Source of the DNA: CAYXDO01 sp964463485
GTDB taxonomy: Bacteria; Myxococcota; Kuafuiibacteriia; Kuafuiibacteriales; Kuafuiibacteriaceae
NCBI GenBank assembly: GCA_964463485.1
Contig: CAYXDO010000141.1
Location: forward strand, 1 to 30,763
Length of the DNA stretch: 30,763 nucleotides
Direction: 5' to 3'
Part shown: positions 18,300-26,291 of the stretch, one piece after another
Numbering within the stretch: position 1 is the stretch's first letter
How the letters are laid out: each line of letters begins with the position of its first letter
Made by a program: the position numbers and the translations under genes
The notes under the pieces: generated by a model
What the model was told of the DNA's origin: nothing
The model's database searches: none
The model's input: the letters and a program-made list of their open reading frames with translations, nothing else

Positions 18300-19190
18300 A
18301 TGTTTCGGCTTCGACACCTCGCGATCGTCTTGTTGGCTCCAGGAGCGGCCTTCGCCGCCCCGAGCGGACCCGTCTACTGGAAGCTCGAGGGGCCGCTCGA
18401 CAAGTTGCTCGAGGACCAGCGCTGCTACGTATCGGCGCCAGCGTCCACGGAGACCGAGTGCGGCTACACGACGTGTTTCGCGGGTGAGGAGCCCGATGCG
18501 TTCTTCGGTGTGACGTTCAAGCCCGAAGGCAAGCTCGAGGTCCCCCCGGTTTGCGAAACCAAGTACCGAAACGGAATGTGGAAGGTCGAAGGTCAGACCG
18601 TGAAGATCCACGCTGAAATTGCCAGCGGGCTCACCATCGATCGGAGCACTCAAATCGACCGGCAGAAGTGGGAGTCCGTGGACGAGACGATCCCGGAGAT
18701 CGTCGCCTACGGTGACGGCCGCGCGACGATTCTGTTCAGCAAGCGGTCTCCTCCCAATGTCGCGCCGCGGTTCTGCACGGTCTTTCCGCGGATCGCCCGC
18801 ACTTTCGTTTGGTATTGCGTGCCCAAGGCATCCAAGGCCGAGCTCGAAGAGATCCCGGTGGTCACCGCGACATGGCTCGAGCTCGTGGACGTTGGCGGAG
18901 GGAAGAATGAAGTGCTCAAGATCGGCCACCTTCTGGCGCCCGTCCTCGCGAAGGCCTTGGAGGACACGAAGGTCGACCAAGTCGTGTTGCTGGCCACGAA
19001 CGAGTCAAAGGGCGTTGATGGTATCGAGGTCGCCTACTCGCACAAGAAGGCCGAGAAGCTGGCGGACGAGCTCGCGGTGACGCTCCAGACCAAAGTTCCT
19101 GGCATCATGGTTCGAAGGAAGTACTTCGAGGGACCGCCGGTGGCCGGCAGCGGCGTGAGAGTCCTGGTCGGTCGACTCAAGAAGAAGTGA
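18300..19190 (+). CDS. Secreted protein of unknown function with six cysteines
   Basis: Not recognised. From the ATG at 18300 it is 296 residues with a signal peptide (MFRLRHLAIVLLAPGAAFA, likely cut near residue 19), which is why this start is preferred over one at 18252 that adds 16 unrelated residues. The mature protein has Cys at 42, 54, 59, 85, 159 and 173, consistent with three periplasmic or extracellular disulphides. A C-terminal alpha/beta segment of about 90 residues (from about 206) alternates helices and strands (VDQVVLLATNES, SGVRVLVGRL). No catalytic motif was seen. A short inverted repeat, CTAGGC (18255-18260) and GCCTAG (18283-18288), lies just upstream of the start. The stop overlaps the transporter gene by four bases, so the two are probably co-expressed. 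Confidence 0.75.
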   Translation: MFRLRHLAIVLLAPGAAFAAPSGPVYWKLEGPLDKLLEDQRCYVSAPASTETECGYTTCFAGEEPDAFFGVTFKPEGKLEVPPVCETKYRNGMWKVEGQTVKIHAEIASGLTIDRSTQIDRQKWESVDETIPEIVAYGDGRATILFSKRSPPNVAPRFCTVFPRIARTFVWYCVPKASKAELEEIPVVTATWLELVDVGGGKNEVLKIGHLLAPVLAKALEDTKVDQVVLLATNESKGVDGIEVAYSHKKAEKLADELAVTLQTKVPGIMVRRKYFEGPPVAGSGVRVLVGRLKKK

Positions 19191-20002
19191 ACGAAGGTCG
19201 GCGGTCGCGAGTATCCATCGCGCTCGCGGCCCTGCTGTGGTCCACCGGCGGGACCGCGATCAAGCTCGCGGGTGTCGGCGGAGCCTATGTCGCAGTCGGC
19301 CGCGCGGCGTTGGCGGCGTTGACCCTTCTTGCCGTCCTGCCCGAGTCGCGGAGGTGGCCGACTCCGAGGATGGCACTCACCGCGCTCGCCTACGCGGTGA
19401 CTTGTACTCTGTTCGTCTTCGCCAACATCCACACCACGGCTGCCAGCGCCATTTTCATCCAGAACACGGCACCCGTGTGGGTGCTCCTGATGGCTCCGTG
19501 GGTCACCGGCGAGCGCCCTACTCGAGCGGAGATTTGGTCGCTGCCGCCGTGTTTGATTGGGGCCGGCCTCTTCTTCGTCGACGCCGGAGCGTCCGGACGA
19601 CTCCTCGGGAACGCGCTGGCCGCTGCCGCAAGCCTCACCTATGCCGTCCAGATCTCGATGTACCGGAAACTGTCGACCGCGGAGGGGCTCGCGGCGTCGG
19701 TCTGGGGCAACTTCCTCTTGGTGCTCGTCGTGCTTCCGTTTGCTGGATCGATCGAGCTCGATCGTTCGTTCGTGCTCGCGATCCTGTGGCTCGGAATTTT
19801 TCAGCAAGCGCTGGCGGTGACTTTGTTCATCCGCGGTATTCGAGGCGTCTCGGCGCTCGAGGCGGCGCTCTTGACTTTGCTCGAGCCGGTGCTTGCGCCG
19901 GCGTGGGCCTACTTGTTTCTCGGGGAGACGATCGGATTCTTCGGATTGTTGGGTGGGGGCTTGATCATGGCGGCGACGTTGTGGCGGATGCGCGCCAAGT
20001 AG
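19187..20002 (+). CDS. EamA-family (drug/metabolite transporter) permease
   Basis: Inner-membrane transporter of the DMT superfamily. The 271 residues contain about ten hydrophobic helices arranged as two EamA repeats. The first repeat opens with LAALLWSTGGTAIK and contains IFIQNTAPVWVLLMAPW; the second ends LEPVLAPAWAYLFLGETI, the hallmark of EamA proteins. Substrate cannot be told from sequence; family members export amino acids, nucleotides or other metabolites. The GTG start overlaps the upstream stop as GTGA. Confidence 0.88.
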   Translation: MNEGRRSRVSIALAALLWSTGGTAIKLAGVGGAYVAVGRAALAALTLLAVLPESRRWPTPRMALTALAYAVTCTLFVFANIHTTAASAIFIQNTAPVWVLLMAPWVTGERPTRAEIWSLPPCLIGAGLFFVDAGASGRLLGNALAAAASLTYAVQISMYRKLSTAEGLAASVWGNFLLVLVVLPFAGSIELDRSFVLAILWLGIFQQALAVTLFIRGIRGVSALEAALLTLLEPVLAPAWAYLFLGETIGFFGLLGGGLIMAATLWRMRAK

Positions 20003-20027
20003 CTCGCTCGGGGACTCGATTCAGTTG

Positions 20028-20406
20028 GGCGCAGATTCGCCTGGCCATGAGTTGTTTTCGTCCACCTCCACGACCACACGCCCACGATTCACGCTCACGC
20101 CCACGAAGCTTGCCGAAGCCAACCAATTGGGCTGAGGTCGCGGTAGCGACCTCGCGTGTGTCTTGCGATCAGAATACTGCCCAGGATCGGCCCTGACCTA
20201 AAGTTAGGGTGGATTCTGCGGGGGAAAAAACGTCCGCCGGTCGTCGTGAGCGTGAGCGTCAATCGTGGACGTGGGCGTGGACGAAACCGTGGACGTGGGC
20301 GTGGAACCTGGTCGTGGACGTGGACGATCAGGAATGAAACAGGCGCAGATCTACCTGGCTACGAGTCCGAACGGCAACGCGTCGCACACCGATCGATCGC
20401 CGCAAG
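20028..20406 (+). repeat. Composite repeat element, copy 2 (rearranged)
   Basis: Lies in the 515-base gap between the convergent transporter and TPR genes. Order of modules: a short piece of A (20030-20052), a six-base array on the minus sense (about 20059-20105), module C (about 20104-20250), a second six-base array on the plus sense (about 20250-20325), then a full module A (20343-20406). The two arrays therefore flank C as inverted repeats. Module C holds a perfect hairpin, GAGGTCGC (20134-20141) with GCGACCTC (20146-20153). Module C is inverted relative to copy 1 while the full A module is in the same orientation. The remaining 20407-20517 holds nothing recognisable. Confidence 0.8.
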
Positions 20407-20517
20407 CCCGTGTTCTGTCTATCCTTCTTTCGAACGACTCTCCTGCAGCGCACTCAGATCCAGGCCGGCTGCACCCGATTCAATTCGACCGGCAATGGCA
20501 CGAAGGGTGGGTTTGGG

Positions 20518-22164
20518 TCATTCGTCTTCTTTCATCCCCGCGATCAACTCGGCGACGAGTCTTTGGACCATCGGATTCGGCATGACTCGGGTGGTCGGAT
20601 TGGGTGCGTGTGTGGTTTCGTCCTCGAAGCCGTCGGAGACGACCGGAATGACCGGAGAGGCGGGGCCTGTTTTTGCGCCGTCGGACTTCGCGCCCACCTG
20701 AGTAATCTCGTCGGTCTCGACGGGGGACTTCGGAGCGAAGGTGCGCAATGCTGGTTCGGTGCGATCGTCGGCGCTCCGTCGGAGGAGTTGCTGGGCGACT
20801 CTTTGAATGGGCGCGGGATCGCTCGGGATGGTCAGATCTTCGAACTCGACGTGGATGGGGACCTTGAGCTCGGGGACGGATTCTTCGAGGACCTCGACGA
20901 CGTCAGCGTCACTGAGCTCCATGATTTCGGCGTCGGGAATTGGGGTTGGTAGTCGCACGGCCGGCTTCGTCCGTCGTGCCGGCCTGGCGCCGACGAGGAT
21001 ACTCTCTTCGACGAAGACTTTGCCGCTCGGGCCGTCCGAGGCAGTCGTGCTTGGGATCTGAGGCGTGAGCCCGCGCGCCTTTCGGAGCCTCTTGGAGAGC
21101 GCTTCGGCGGAGGCGTGGCGGCCCGCCAGCCGACGAGCGCGGACGCCGAGCTCGAGGGATTGGGGGTTGTCGGGGTCGAGGGCCAAGAGCGCCTGGACGG
21201 ATCGCTCTCGCTGGGCGTGGTTTCCGTTGCGCGCGGCGATTCGTTCGAGCTTTCGCCAAATCGCCACCGCATCGGGAGTGCGTCCGAACGCGCCGAAAGC
21301 CACCGCGCAAGTCTCCAACGCCTCGGGGTCGTCTTCGGACTCGGTGAGTAGGATCTCCGCGTCCTCGAGCGCCGCTGGTTTGTCACCCGCACCCGTTCGA
21401 GCGCGAAGGAGTTGGATCCGCAGGGGTCGAAGCCGGTCTTTGGCGCCAAGCGCATCACACACCGCGGTGAGACTCTCCAGAATACCGACGTGGTCCCCGA
21501 ACTTATCCAAATACGGAGCGAGCAGCGCGAGCGCTTCCTTGGGAGCGTTGCGTCTGAGCAACAAGCGACCGAGGAGCGCCGCTGAGTCGGGGTCCCTCGT
21601 AGGGCCGAGGGTCAGCCGTCGCGCCGCCGCGATCACTCGATCGTTCGGCTGACCCGGACGGTGCGCAAGCACTGCGACCGCGCGTCGAGCGTCCGACGGA
21701 GGTCCCGACTCGGCGAGCGACTCGAGCCACTCGACGAACGGGGCCGCGAGCTCGACCGACAAGCTCATGAGTTTCTCGAGCGCCCAGAGCTTTCGGCGGT
21801 CGTGGGCGCCGAGCGCGTGTTCGGCGAGCTCCCGGAGCGCTTGAACCAAGCCGCCGTCGTTCGTGGCTTCGAGGCACTCACAAATCCGCTGAAGAATCTC
21901 CGGCTCTCCAGCAGAGGTTCGGTTGGCGGCGCGATACAAACGCAGGGCGGCGTCGATGTCTCCGTCGGTCTTCGCCTGAGCCGCTGCGCGGGTGTAGTGG
22001 TGCAGCGCGCGATCGACGTTGTCGGAGCGCTCGTACGCCTCGGCGAGGCGCGCGCGAAGGAACACGTCGTTGGGGTCGAGGGCCAAGAGCTCGCGGTATG
22101 CCGCGATCGCATCTTGGAAGCGGGCGCTGCGAAGAAGCGCCTCGGCCTCGGCTCGATTCGTCAA
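20518..22164 (-). CDS. TPR-repeat protein
   Basis: A 548-residue protein with no signal peptide. The first 110 residues contain clear tetratricopeptide repeats (FQDAIAAYRELLALDPND, then VDRALHHYTRAAAQAKTDGD and DIDAALRLYR), and degenerate helical repeats continue to about residue 360. The last 180 residues are acidic and probably unstructured, with a short acidic patch EIMELSDADVVEVLEES and a final helix. TPR proteins mediate protein-protein contacts; no enzyme domain is visible and the partner is unknown. The start is a TTG (22162-22164) with AAGGT upstream; no ATG occurs early in the frame. It is divergent from the epimerase gene. Confidence 0.82.
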   Translation of the reverse strand: MTNRAEAEALLRSARFQDAIAAYRELLALDPNDVFLRARLAEAYERSDNVDRALHHYTRAAAQAKTDGDIDAALRLYRAANRTSAGEPEILQRICECLEATNDGGLVQALRELAEHALGAHDRRKLWALEKLMSLSVELAAPFVEWLESLAESGPPSDARRAVAVLAHRPGQPNDRVIAAARRLTLGPTRDPDSAALLGRLLLRRNAPKEALALLAPYLDKFGDHVGILESLTAVCDALGAKDRLRPLRIQLLRARTGAGDKPAALEDAEILLTESEDDPEALETCAVAFGAFGRTPDAVAIWRKLERIAARNGNHAQRERSVQALLALDPDNPQSLELGVRARRLAGRHASAEALSKRLRKARGLTPQIPSTTASDGPSGKVFVEESILVGARPARRTKPAVRLPTPIPDAEIMELSDADVVEVLEESVPELKVPIHVEFEDLTIPSDPAPIQRVAQQLLRRSADDRTEPALRTFAPKSPVETDEITQVGAKSDGAKTGPASPVIPVVSDGFEDETTHAPNPTTRVMPNPMVQRLVAELIAGMKEDE

Positions 22165-22278
22165 ACAGAGCTACCTTACTACAAGAGAGCGAGGCCGACC
22201 ACGCGACCCAGCCACCACGCACAAGCGGGTGCGCGGCCAAGTTGCGCGATATGTCGACGATCATCACTCGGCGCTGGG

Positions 22279-22357
22279 CAAACCACAGAGGACACGGAGC
22301 AGGAACGCAGAGAACACAGAGGATTTTTGGAGAAGAGTCCTTCGTGCCCCGCGGTTC
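22279..22357. repeat. ACCACAGAG-type repeat, degenerate copy
   Basis: AACCACAGAGGACACGGAGC begins at 22280 and a related right arm ending GCGGTTCATG lies near 22351-22360. Arms are similar to the element at 18006-18139 but less complementary. It occupies part of the 292-base divergent spacer between the TPR and epimerase genes, where promoters for both must lie. Confidence 0.6.
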
Positions 22358-22456
22358 ATGCAGAGGTTGAGCTGAATCGCCGCAGGTCGGCCGCGCCATG
22401 AAACCGCTTGAAGACTCCTCTGGCCTCGGACTGACGCCCGGAGTACGAGCTGAGTC

Positions 22457-23479
22457 GTGAGAGTCTTGGTCACCGGCGCAGCCGGGTTCATCGCCGGCTA
22501 TCTCGTCGAGTCGCTCCTCGAACGAGGACACGAGGTCGTCGGGATCGACAATTTTTCGAAGTACGGACCTATGCGGAAGAGTTACTCCGAGCACGCGAGC
22601 TTTCGGCTGGTGCATGGGGATGCCAAGGACGTCGGGTTACTCACTGAGCTAGCATGCGATGTCGACCACCTCGTCGCAGGCGCAGCGATGATCGGAGGCA
22701 TTTCGTACTTTCATGCCTTCGCTTATGACTTGCTCGCAGAGAACGAGCGCATTACCTCGGCGACCTTCGATGCGGCGCTCCACGCCCATCGGAAGGGCCG
22801 GCTTCAGAAGATCACCGTGCTGAGTAGCAGCATGGTCTACGAAAACGCGACCGAATTTCCGACTCCAGAGGGCCATGAACGCGAGTGTCCGCCGCCGACG
22901 AGCACCTATGGGTTTCAGAAGCTCGCGACCGAATATTACGCGCGGGGAGCCTTCGCGCAGTACGGTCTGCCGTTCACGATCGTACGGCCCTTCAACTGTG
23001 TCGGAGTCGGGGAGCGCCGCGCGCTGAGGTCGAGTGATCAAATGAGTGGCAACCTCAAGCTGGCGATGAGCCACGTGGTGCCCGATCTCGTTCAGAAGGT
23101 GTTGAAGGGACAGGACCCCCTTCGGATTCTCGGAAGCGGCTCCCAGACGAGATGTTACACGTACGGGGGCGATTTGGCGGAGGGTATCGTCAAGGCCATT
23201 TTCCATCCGGCGGCGACGAACGAGTCATTCAACCTGTCGACGGCGCATAGCACCACTGTCCTCGAGCTCGCGGAGACGATATGGCGGAAAGTGCACGGGC
23301 CGAGACGGCCATTCTCGGTCATTCACGACTCGCCGTTTCCACACGATGTCGAGCGGCGCATTCCTTCGGTTTCGAAGGCCCGAGACTCGCTTGGGTTCAG
23401 CGCCGAGACGAGCCTCGAGGAGATGCTCGACGAAGTGATCCCGTGGGTTCGACAGGAAATCGAGCAGGGGACGATCTGA
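22457..23479 (+). CDS. NAD-dependent nucleotide-sugar epimerase/dehydratase (extended SDR)
   Basis: A 340-residue extended short-chain dehydrogenase acting on nucleotide sugars. The NAD-binding loop is TGAAGFIAG (6-14), where the third Gly of GxxGxxG is Ala13, a known variation. The adenine-ribose Asp is Asp31 (VVGIDNFSKYG). The catalytic YxxxK is Tyr151 and Lys155, with Ser residues at 123-125 (SSSMVY). VRPFNCVG (176-183) and the region ILGSGSQTRCYTYGGDLAEG are typical of the family. Substrate is unclear; UDP-glucose 4-epimerase-like, GDP-mannose 3,5-epimerase-like or dehydratase roles all fit. GTG start. It may supply a sugar to the cluster at 25571-30552. Confidence 0.88.
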   Translation: MRVLVTGAAGFIAGYLVESLLERGHEVVGIDNFSKYGPMRKSYSEHASFRLVHGDAKDVGLLTELACDVDHLVAGAAMIGGISYFHAFAYDLLAENERITSATFDAALHAHRKGRLQKITVLSSSMVYENATEFPTPEGHERECPPPTSTYGFQKLATEYYARGAFAQYGLPFTIVRPFNCVGVGERRALRSSDQMSGNLKLAMSHVVPDLVQKVLKGQDPLRILGSGSQTRCYTYGGDLAEGIVKAIFHPAATNESFNLSTAHSTTVLELAETIWRKVHGPRRPFSVIHDSPFPHDVERRIPSVSKARDSLGFSAETSLEEMLDEVIPWVRQEIEQGTI

Positions 23480-23480
23480 C

Positions 23481-23513
23481 GGATCCTCGCGTGGTCGCGC
23501 GGTTCGCGAATCC
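23481..23513 (+). terminator. Hairpin directly after the epimerase gene
   Basis: GGAT plus TCGCG (23481-23491, with a two-base bulge) can pair with CGCGA plus ATCC (23505-23513), starting two bases after the epimerase stop codon. No T tract follows, so terminator function is uncertain. Confidence 0.3.
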
Positions 23514-23601
23514 GCCGACCGTGAGTTGCTTGCAGCGGGTCGATCCCCCGCGCTGTGAAGGGACTTGATCTTGGGTGCTCTCCGAGCGAGGAAAGCACGC
23601 A

Positions 23602-25500
23602 ATGGAAGACTTCACGCTCAGGGAGAGGCTTCGTTACGCCTTCGACAACACACTCGCGAGAGGCACGATCGCGCTGATCGGCTGGCTCGCGCTCATCACA
23701 CTCATCTCGATCTTCTTGCTTGCGATCTTCGTCGTGGCCACCGGCGCTCATCCCGAAGGCGATGACTCTCTGGGGTTGGGCGAGGCCATGTGGGGCAACC
23801 TGATGAGGACGCTCGACGCTGGAACGATGGGCGGCGATACGGGCTGGCTCTTTCGGATCTGGATGTTGCTCGTGACCCTCGTGGGCATCTTCATTCTTTC
23901 GACGTTGATCGGCGTGCTTTCAAGCGGGCTCGAGGAACAGCTCGACGGCCTCCGCAAGGGTCGATCTCGGGTGGTCGAGCGCGGGCACACGGTGATCCTC
24001 GGGTGGTCCGAGCAAGTCTTCACGATTCTCGGCGAGCTCATCGAGGCGAACTCGAGCGAAAAGGACGCGTGTGTCGTGGTGCTCGGCGCCAAAGACAAGG
24101 TGGAGATGGAAGATGAGATCCGCGACAAGGTGGGCGACACCAAGACGACGAGGGTCGTGTGTCGAAGCGGTTCACCCATCGAGACCTTCGATCTCGGCAT
24201 CGCGAGCATCGATTCGGCGAGGTCGATCGTCATCCTCGGGCCCGATTCCGACGGAGAAGAGGGGGATGTGGAGGTCATCAAGACTCTCCTTGCGATCACC
24301 AACAACCCTCAGCGGAAGAAGGAGCCGTACCACATCGTCGCGGAGATTCGAGACCCGCGCAACTTCGAGGTCGCGGAGATGGTGGGCAAGTCGGAGGCCG
24401 AGTTGGTCCTCGTCGGCGATCTCATCGCGCGGATCATGGCTCAGACGTGCAGGCAGTCGGGGCTGTCCGTCGTCTACACGGAGCTCCTCGATTTCGGTGG
24501 CGACGAGATCTATTTCAAGGACGAAGGCGCCCTGGTTGGAAAGACGTACCAGGAGGCACTCTTCGCCTACGAAAAATGTTCTCTCATCGGGATTCGGCCC
24601 GCGAATGGGCAGCCGCTCCTGAATCCTGCGATGGATCGAAAGATCGAGCGCGGTGATCGAGTGATCGTGATTGCCGCCGACGACGCGGAGGTACGGCTCG
24701 GGGCCACGCCGAAGAGTCCGAACACCGGAGCCATCGTTCAGGCGGCTCCCGCGGCGCCGAAGGTGGAGCGTAGCCTCATTCTCGGATGGAACTGGCGTGC
24801 TGCTGCGCTCATCAACGGCCTCGATGAGTACGTGCCCCACGGCTCGACGATCGAGGTGGTGGCGGAGCACGATGACGTGGGCAAGGCGCTGGAGCGCGAC
24901 TGCGCGAACCTGAAGCGACAGACTCTCGGTTTTCGCGCGGGAGACACGACCGATCGGCGGCTGCTCGATTCTCTCGACGTCACTCGATTCGACCACGTCA
25001 TCGTGCTCTGCTCCGACGCGGTCGAGGCGCAGAAAGCCGACGCCATGACGCTGATGACTCTGCTCCACCTGCGGGACATCTCGGAGAAGGCGAGCCGTCG
25101 GGTCCCGATCATCAGCGAGATGCTCGACGTGAAGAACCGGACGCTGGCCGAGGTGACGCGGGCCGACGACTTCATCGTGAGCGACCGGCTCGTGAGCTTG
25201 ATGTTGTCTCAGATCTCTCAGAACAAGGAGCTGAACACGGTGTTTCGGCACCTCTTCTCACCGGAGGGTAGCGAGATTTATCTCAAGCCGGCGACTGAGT
25301 ATCTGCGGCCCAACGTGCCCGTCCCGTTCACGACCGTGGTCGCTGCGGCGGCAGAGCGCAACGAGAGCGCCATCGGGTACAAGCTCGGAGCGCACGCGGG
25401 TGACGCGGAGAGGCAGTACGGCGTCGTGGTCAATCCGTTCAAGAGTGCGGACGTCACGCTCGGTCCCAACGACAAAGTCATCGTGCTTTCGGAGAGCTGA
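23602..25500 (+). CDS. CASTOR/POLLUX-like ion channel with two RCK-type modules
   Basis: A 632-residue bacterial homologue of the CASTOR/POLLUX (PF06241) ion channel family. Two membrane segments (about 20-45 and 84-108) flank a re-entrant pore segment (about 62-83) with NLMRTLDAGTMGGDTGW in place of a K-channel TVGYG filter. Two regulatory nucleotide-binding modules follow, starting near VERGHTVILGWSEQ (126) and near KVERSLILGWN (about 387). The motif TCRQSGLSVVYTELLDF is characteristic of the family. Predicted role: cation flux across the inner membrane, gated by a cytosolic ligand. The ATG at 23602 is chosen because it has GAGGA upstream and starts the conserved MEDFTLRERLRY region; an earlier GTG at 23575 adds nine residues. 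Confidence 0.88.
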   Translation: MEDFTLRERLRYAFDNTLARGTIALIGWLALITLISIFLLAIFVVATGAHPEGDDSLGLGEAMWGNLMRTLDAGTMGGDTGWLFRIWMLLVTLVGIFILSTLIGVLSSGLEEQLDGLRKGRSRVVERGHTVILGWSEQVFTILGELIEANSSEKDACVVVLGAKDKVEMEDEIRDKVGDTKTTRVVCRSGSPIETFDLGIASIDSARSIVILGPDSDGEEGDVEVIKTLLAITNNPQRKKEPYHIVAEIRDPRNFEVAEMVGKSEAELVLVGDLIARIMAQTCRQSGLSVVYTELLDFGGDEIYFKDEGALVGKTYQEALFAYEKCSLIGIRPANGQPLLNPAMDRKIERGDRVIVIAADDAEVRLGATPKSPNTGAIVQAAPAAPKVERSLILGWNWRAAALINGLDEYVPHGSTIEVVAEHDDVGKALERDCANLKRQTLGFRAGDTTDRRLLDSLDVTRFDHVIVLCSDAVEAQKADAMTLMTLLHLRDISEKASRRVPIISEMLDVKNRTLAEVTRADDFIVSDRLVSLMLSQISQNKELNTVFRHLFSPEGSEIYLKPATEYLRPNVPVPFTTVVAAAAERNESAIGYKLGAHAGDAERQYGVVVNPFKSADVTLGPNDKVIVLSES

Positions 25501-25532
25501 GGTTCGGCGCCAGGTCAGGTTGTCCCCGAATC

Positions 25533-25562
25533 GGGCACGGGCAGGGCACGGGCAGGGGCACG
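25533..25562. repeat. 11-base tandem repeat in a convergent spacer
   Basis: GGGCACGGGCA occurs twice in tandem (25533-25543, 25544-25554), followed by a partial unit GGGGCACG. It fills nearly half of the 70-base gap between the convergent channel and GT2 genes. Confidence 0.7.
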
Positions 25563-25570
25563 TTCTCAGC

Positions 25571-26284
25571 TCAGCTCGTTCGGCGGTTCCGGCTGAGCGC
25601 GTAGCCGTACCAGCGCAGGTACTGTGGGAGCCATTTTCTGAGATTGAATCGCGAATTTCCCGCGCTTCGATCTCTCCACACGGAGGGGACCTCGGTGATT
25701 CGATAGCCTCTTTCGTGGGCTTTGACGGTGAGCTCCAGCGTGTACTCGAAGCCGCCCTCGCTCTCGATCTCGATGGTCTCGAGCACTTCGCGACGGTAGG
25801 CGCGAAAGGCGTTGGTCGCGTCATGAGTGGGCAGACCGGTGATCAGGTGGAGGCTCAAGCCGGCGGTCCTCGAAAGGAGTCCCTTGAGTCGTGGTCCACC
25901 GAGCTGAGCGCCTCCTTTCATGTACCTCGACGCGCAGACGATGTCGTAACTCTCATCTCGAATGAGTCGGACCATCTCCGGGACCACCGCCAAATCGTCG
26001 GACAGGTCGGCCATCGTCACGATGACGACGGGCGCGGTGGCCGCGCTGATTCCGGTGCGGATCGCGTTCAGCACACCCCCGGTCGCGGAGCGATTCTTCA
26101 ACAGCACGAGCTCCGGATGAGCGCCCGCGAGCTCCTCTGCGACGGGGACCGTGGGGTCGTCGTCTTCGTCATAAATGACGAGGACGCGATGGGAGATCGG
26201 CACTGCGGCGAGGGAGGCCATGACTTGCCGGAGGTTCTCCGACTCGTGATACACGGGCATGACGAAATCGACCTCCAGGCTCAT
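25571..26284 (-). CDS. Polyprenyl-phosphate sugar synthase-like GT2 glycosyltransferase
   Basis: Cytoplasmic-face GT-A enzyme resembling dolichol/polyprenyl-phosphate mannose synthase, which moves a sugar from a nucleotide donor to a lipid phosphate. From the ATG at 26284 it is 237 residues and lacks C-terminal membrane helices. Family marks: MPVYHESENL (9-18), the metal-site region ADLSDD (92-97), CASRYMKGG (117-125), DATNAFRAYRR (155-165) and EVPSVWRDRSAGNSRF (198-213). The chosen ATG is seven bases after the dehydrogenase stop; an ATG at 26329 would overlap that gene by 38 bases. It is the last gene of the minus-strand sugar cluster. Confidence 0.87.
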   Translation of the reverse strand: MSLEVDFVMPVYHESENLRQVMASLAAVPISHRVLVIYDEDDDPTVPVAEELAGAHPELVLLKNRSATGGVLNAIRTGISAATAPVVIVTMADLSDDLAVVPEMVRLIRDESYDIVCASRYMKGGAQLGGPRLKGLLSRTAGLSLHLITGLPTHDATNAFRAYRREVLETIEIESEGGFEYTLELTVKAHERGYRITEVPSVWRDRSAGNSRFNLRKWLPQYLRWYGYALSRNRRTS

Positions 26285-26291
26285 GTCGCAC

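Noticed and set aside
20156..20701. Plus-strand open frame from the second repeat into the TPR gene
   Set aside because: It starts in repeat sequence and continues antisense to the TPR gene; no domain or ribosome site.
23530..23556. Hairpin GCGGG/CCCGC upstream of the channel gene as a riboswitch
   Set aside because: The stem is short, has a bulge and shows no wider conserved RNA fold; nothing supports a ligand-binding element.
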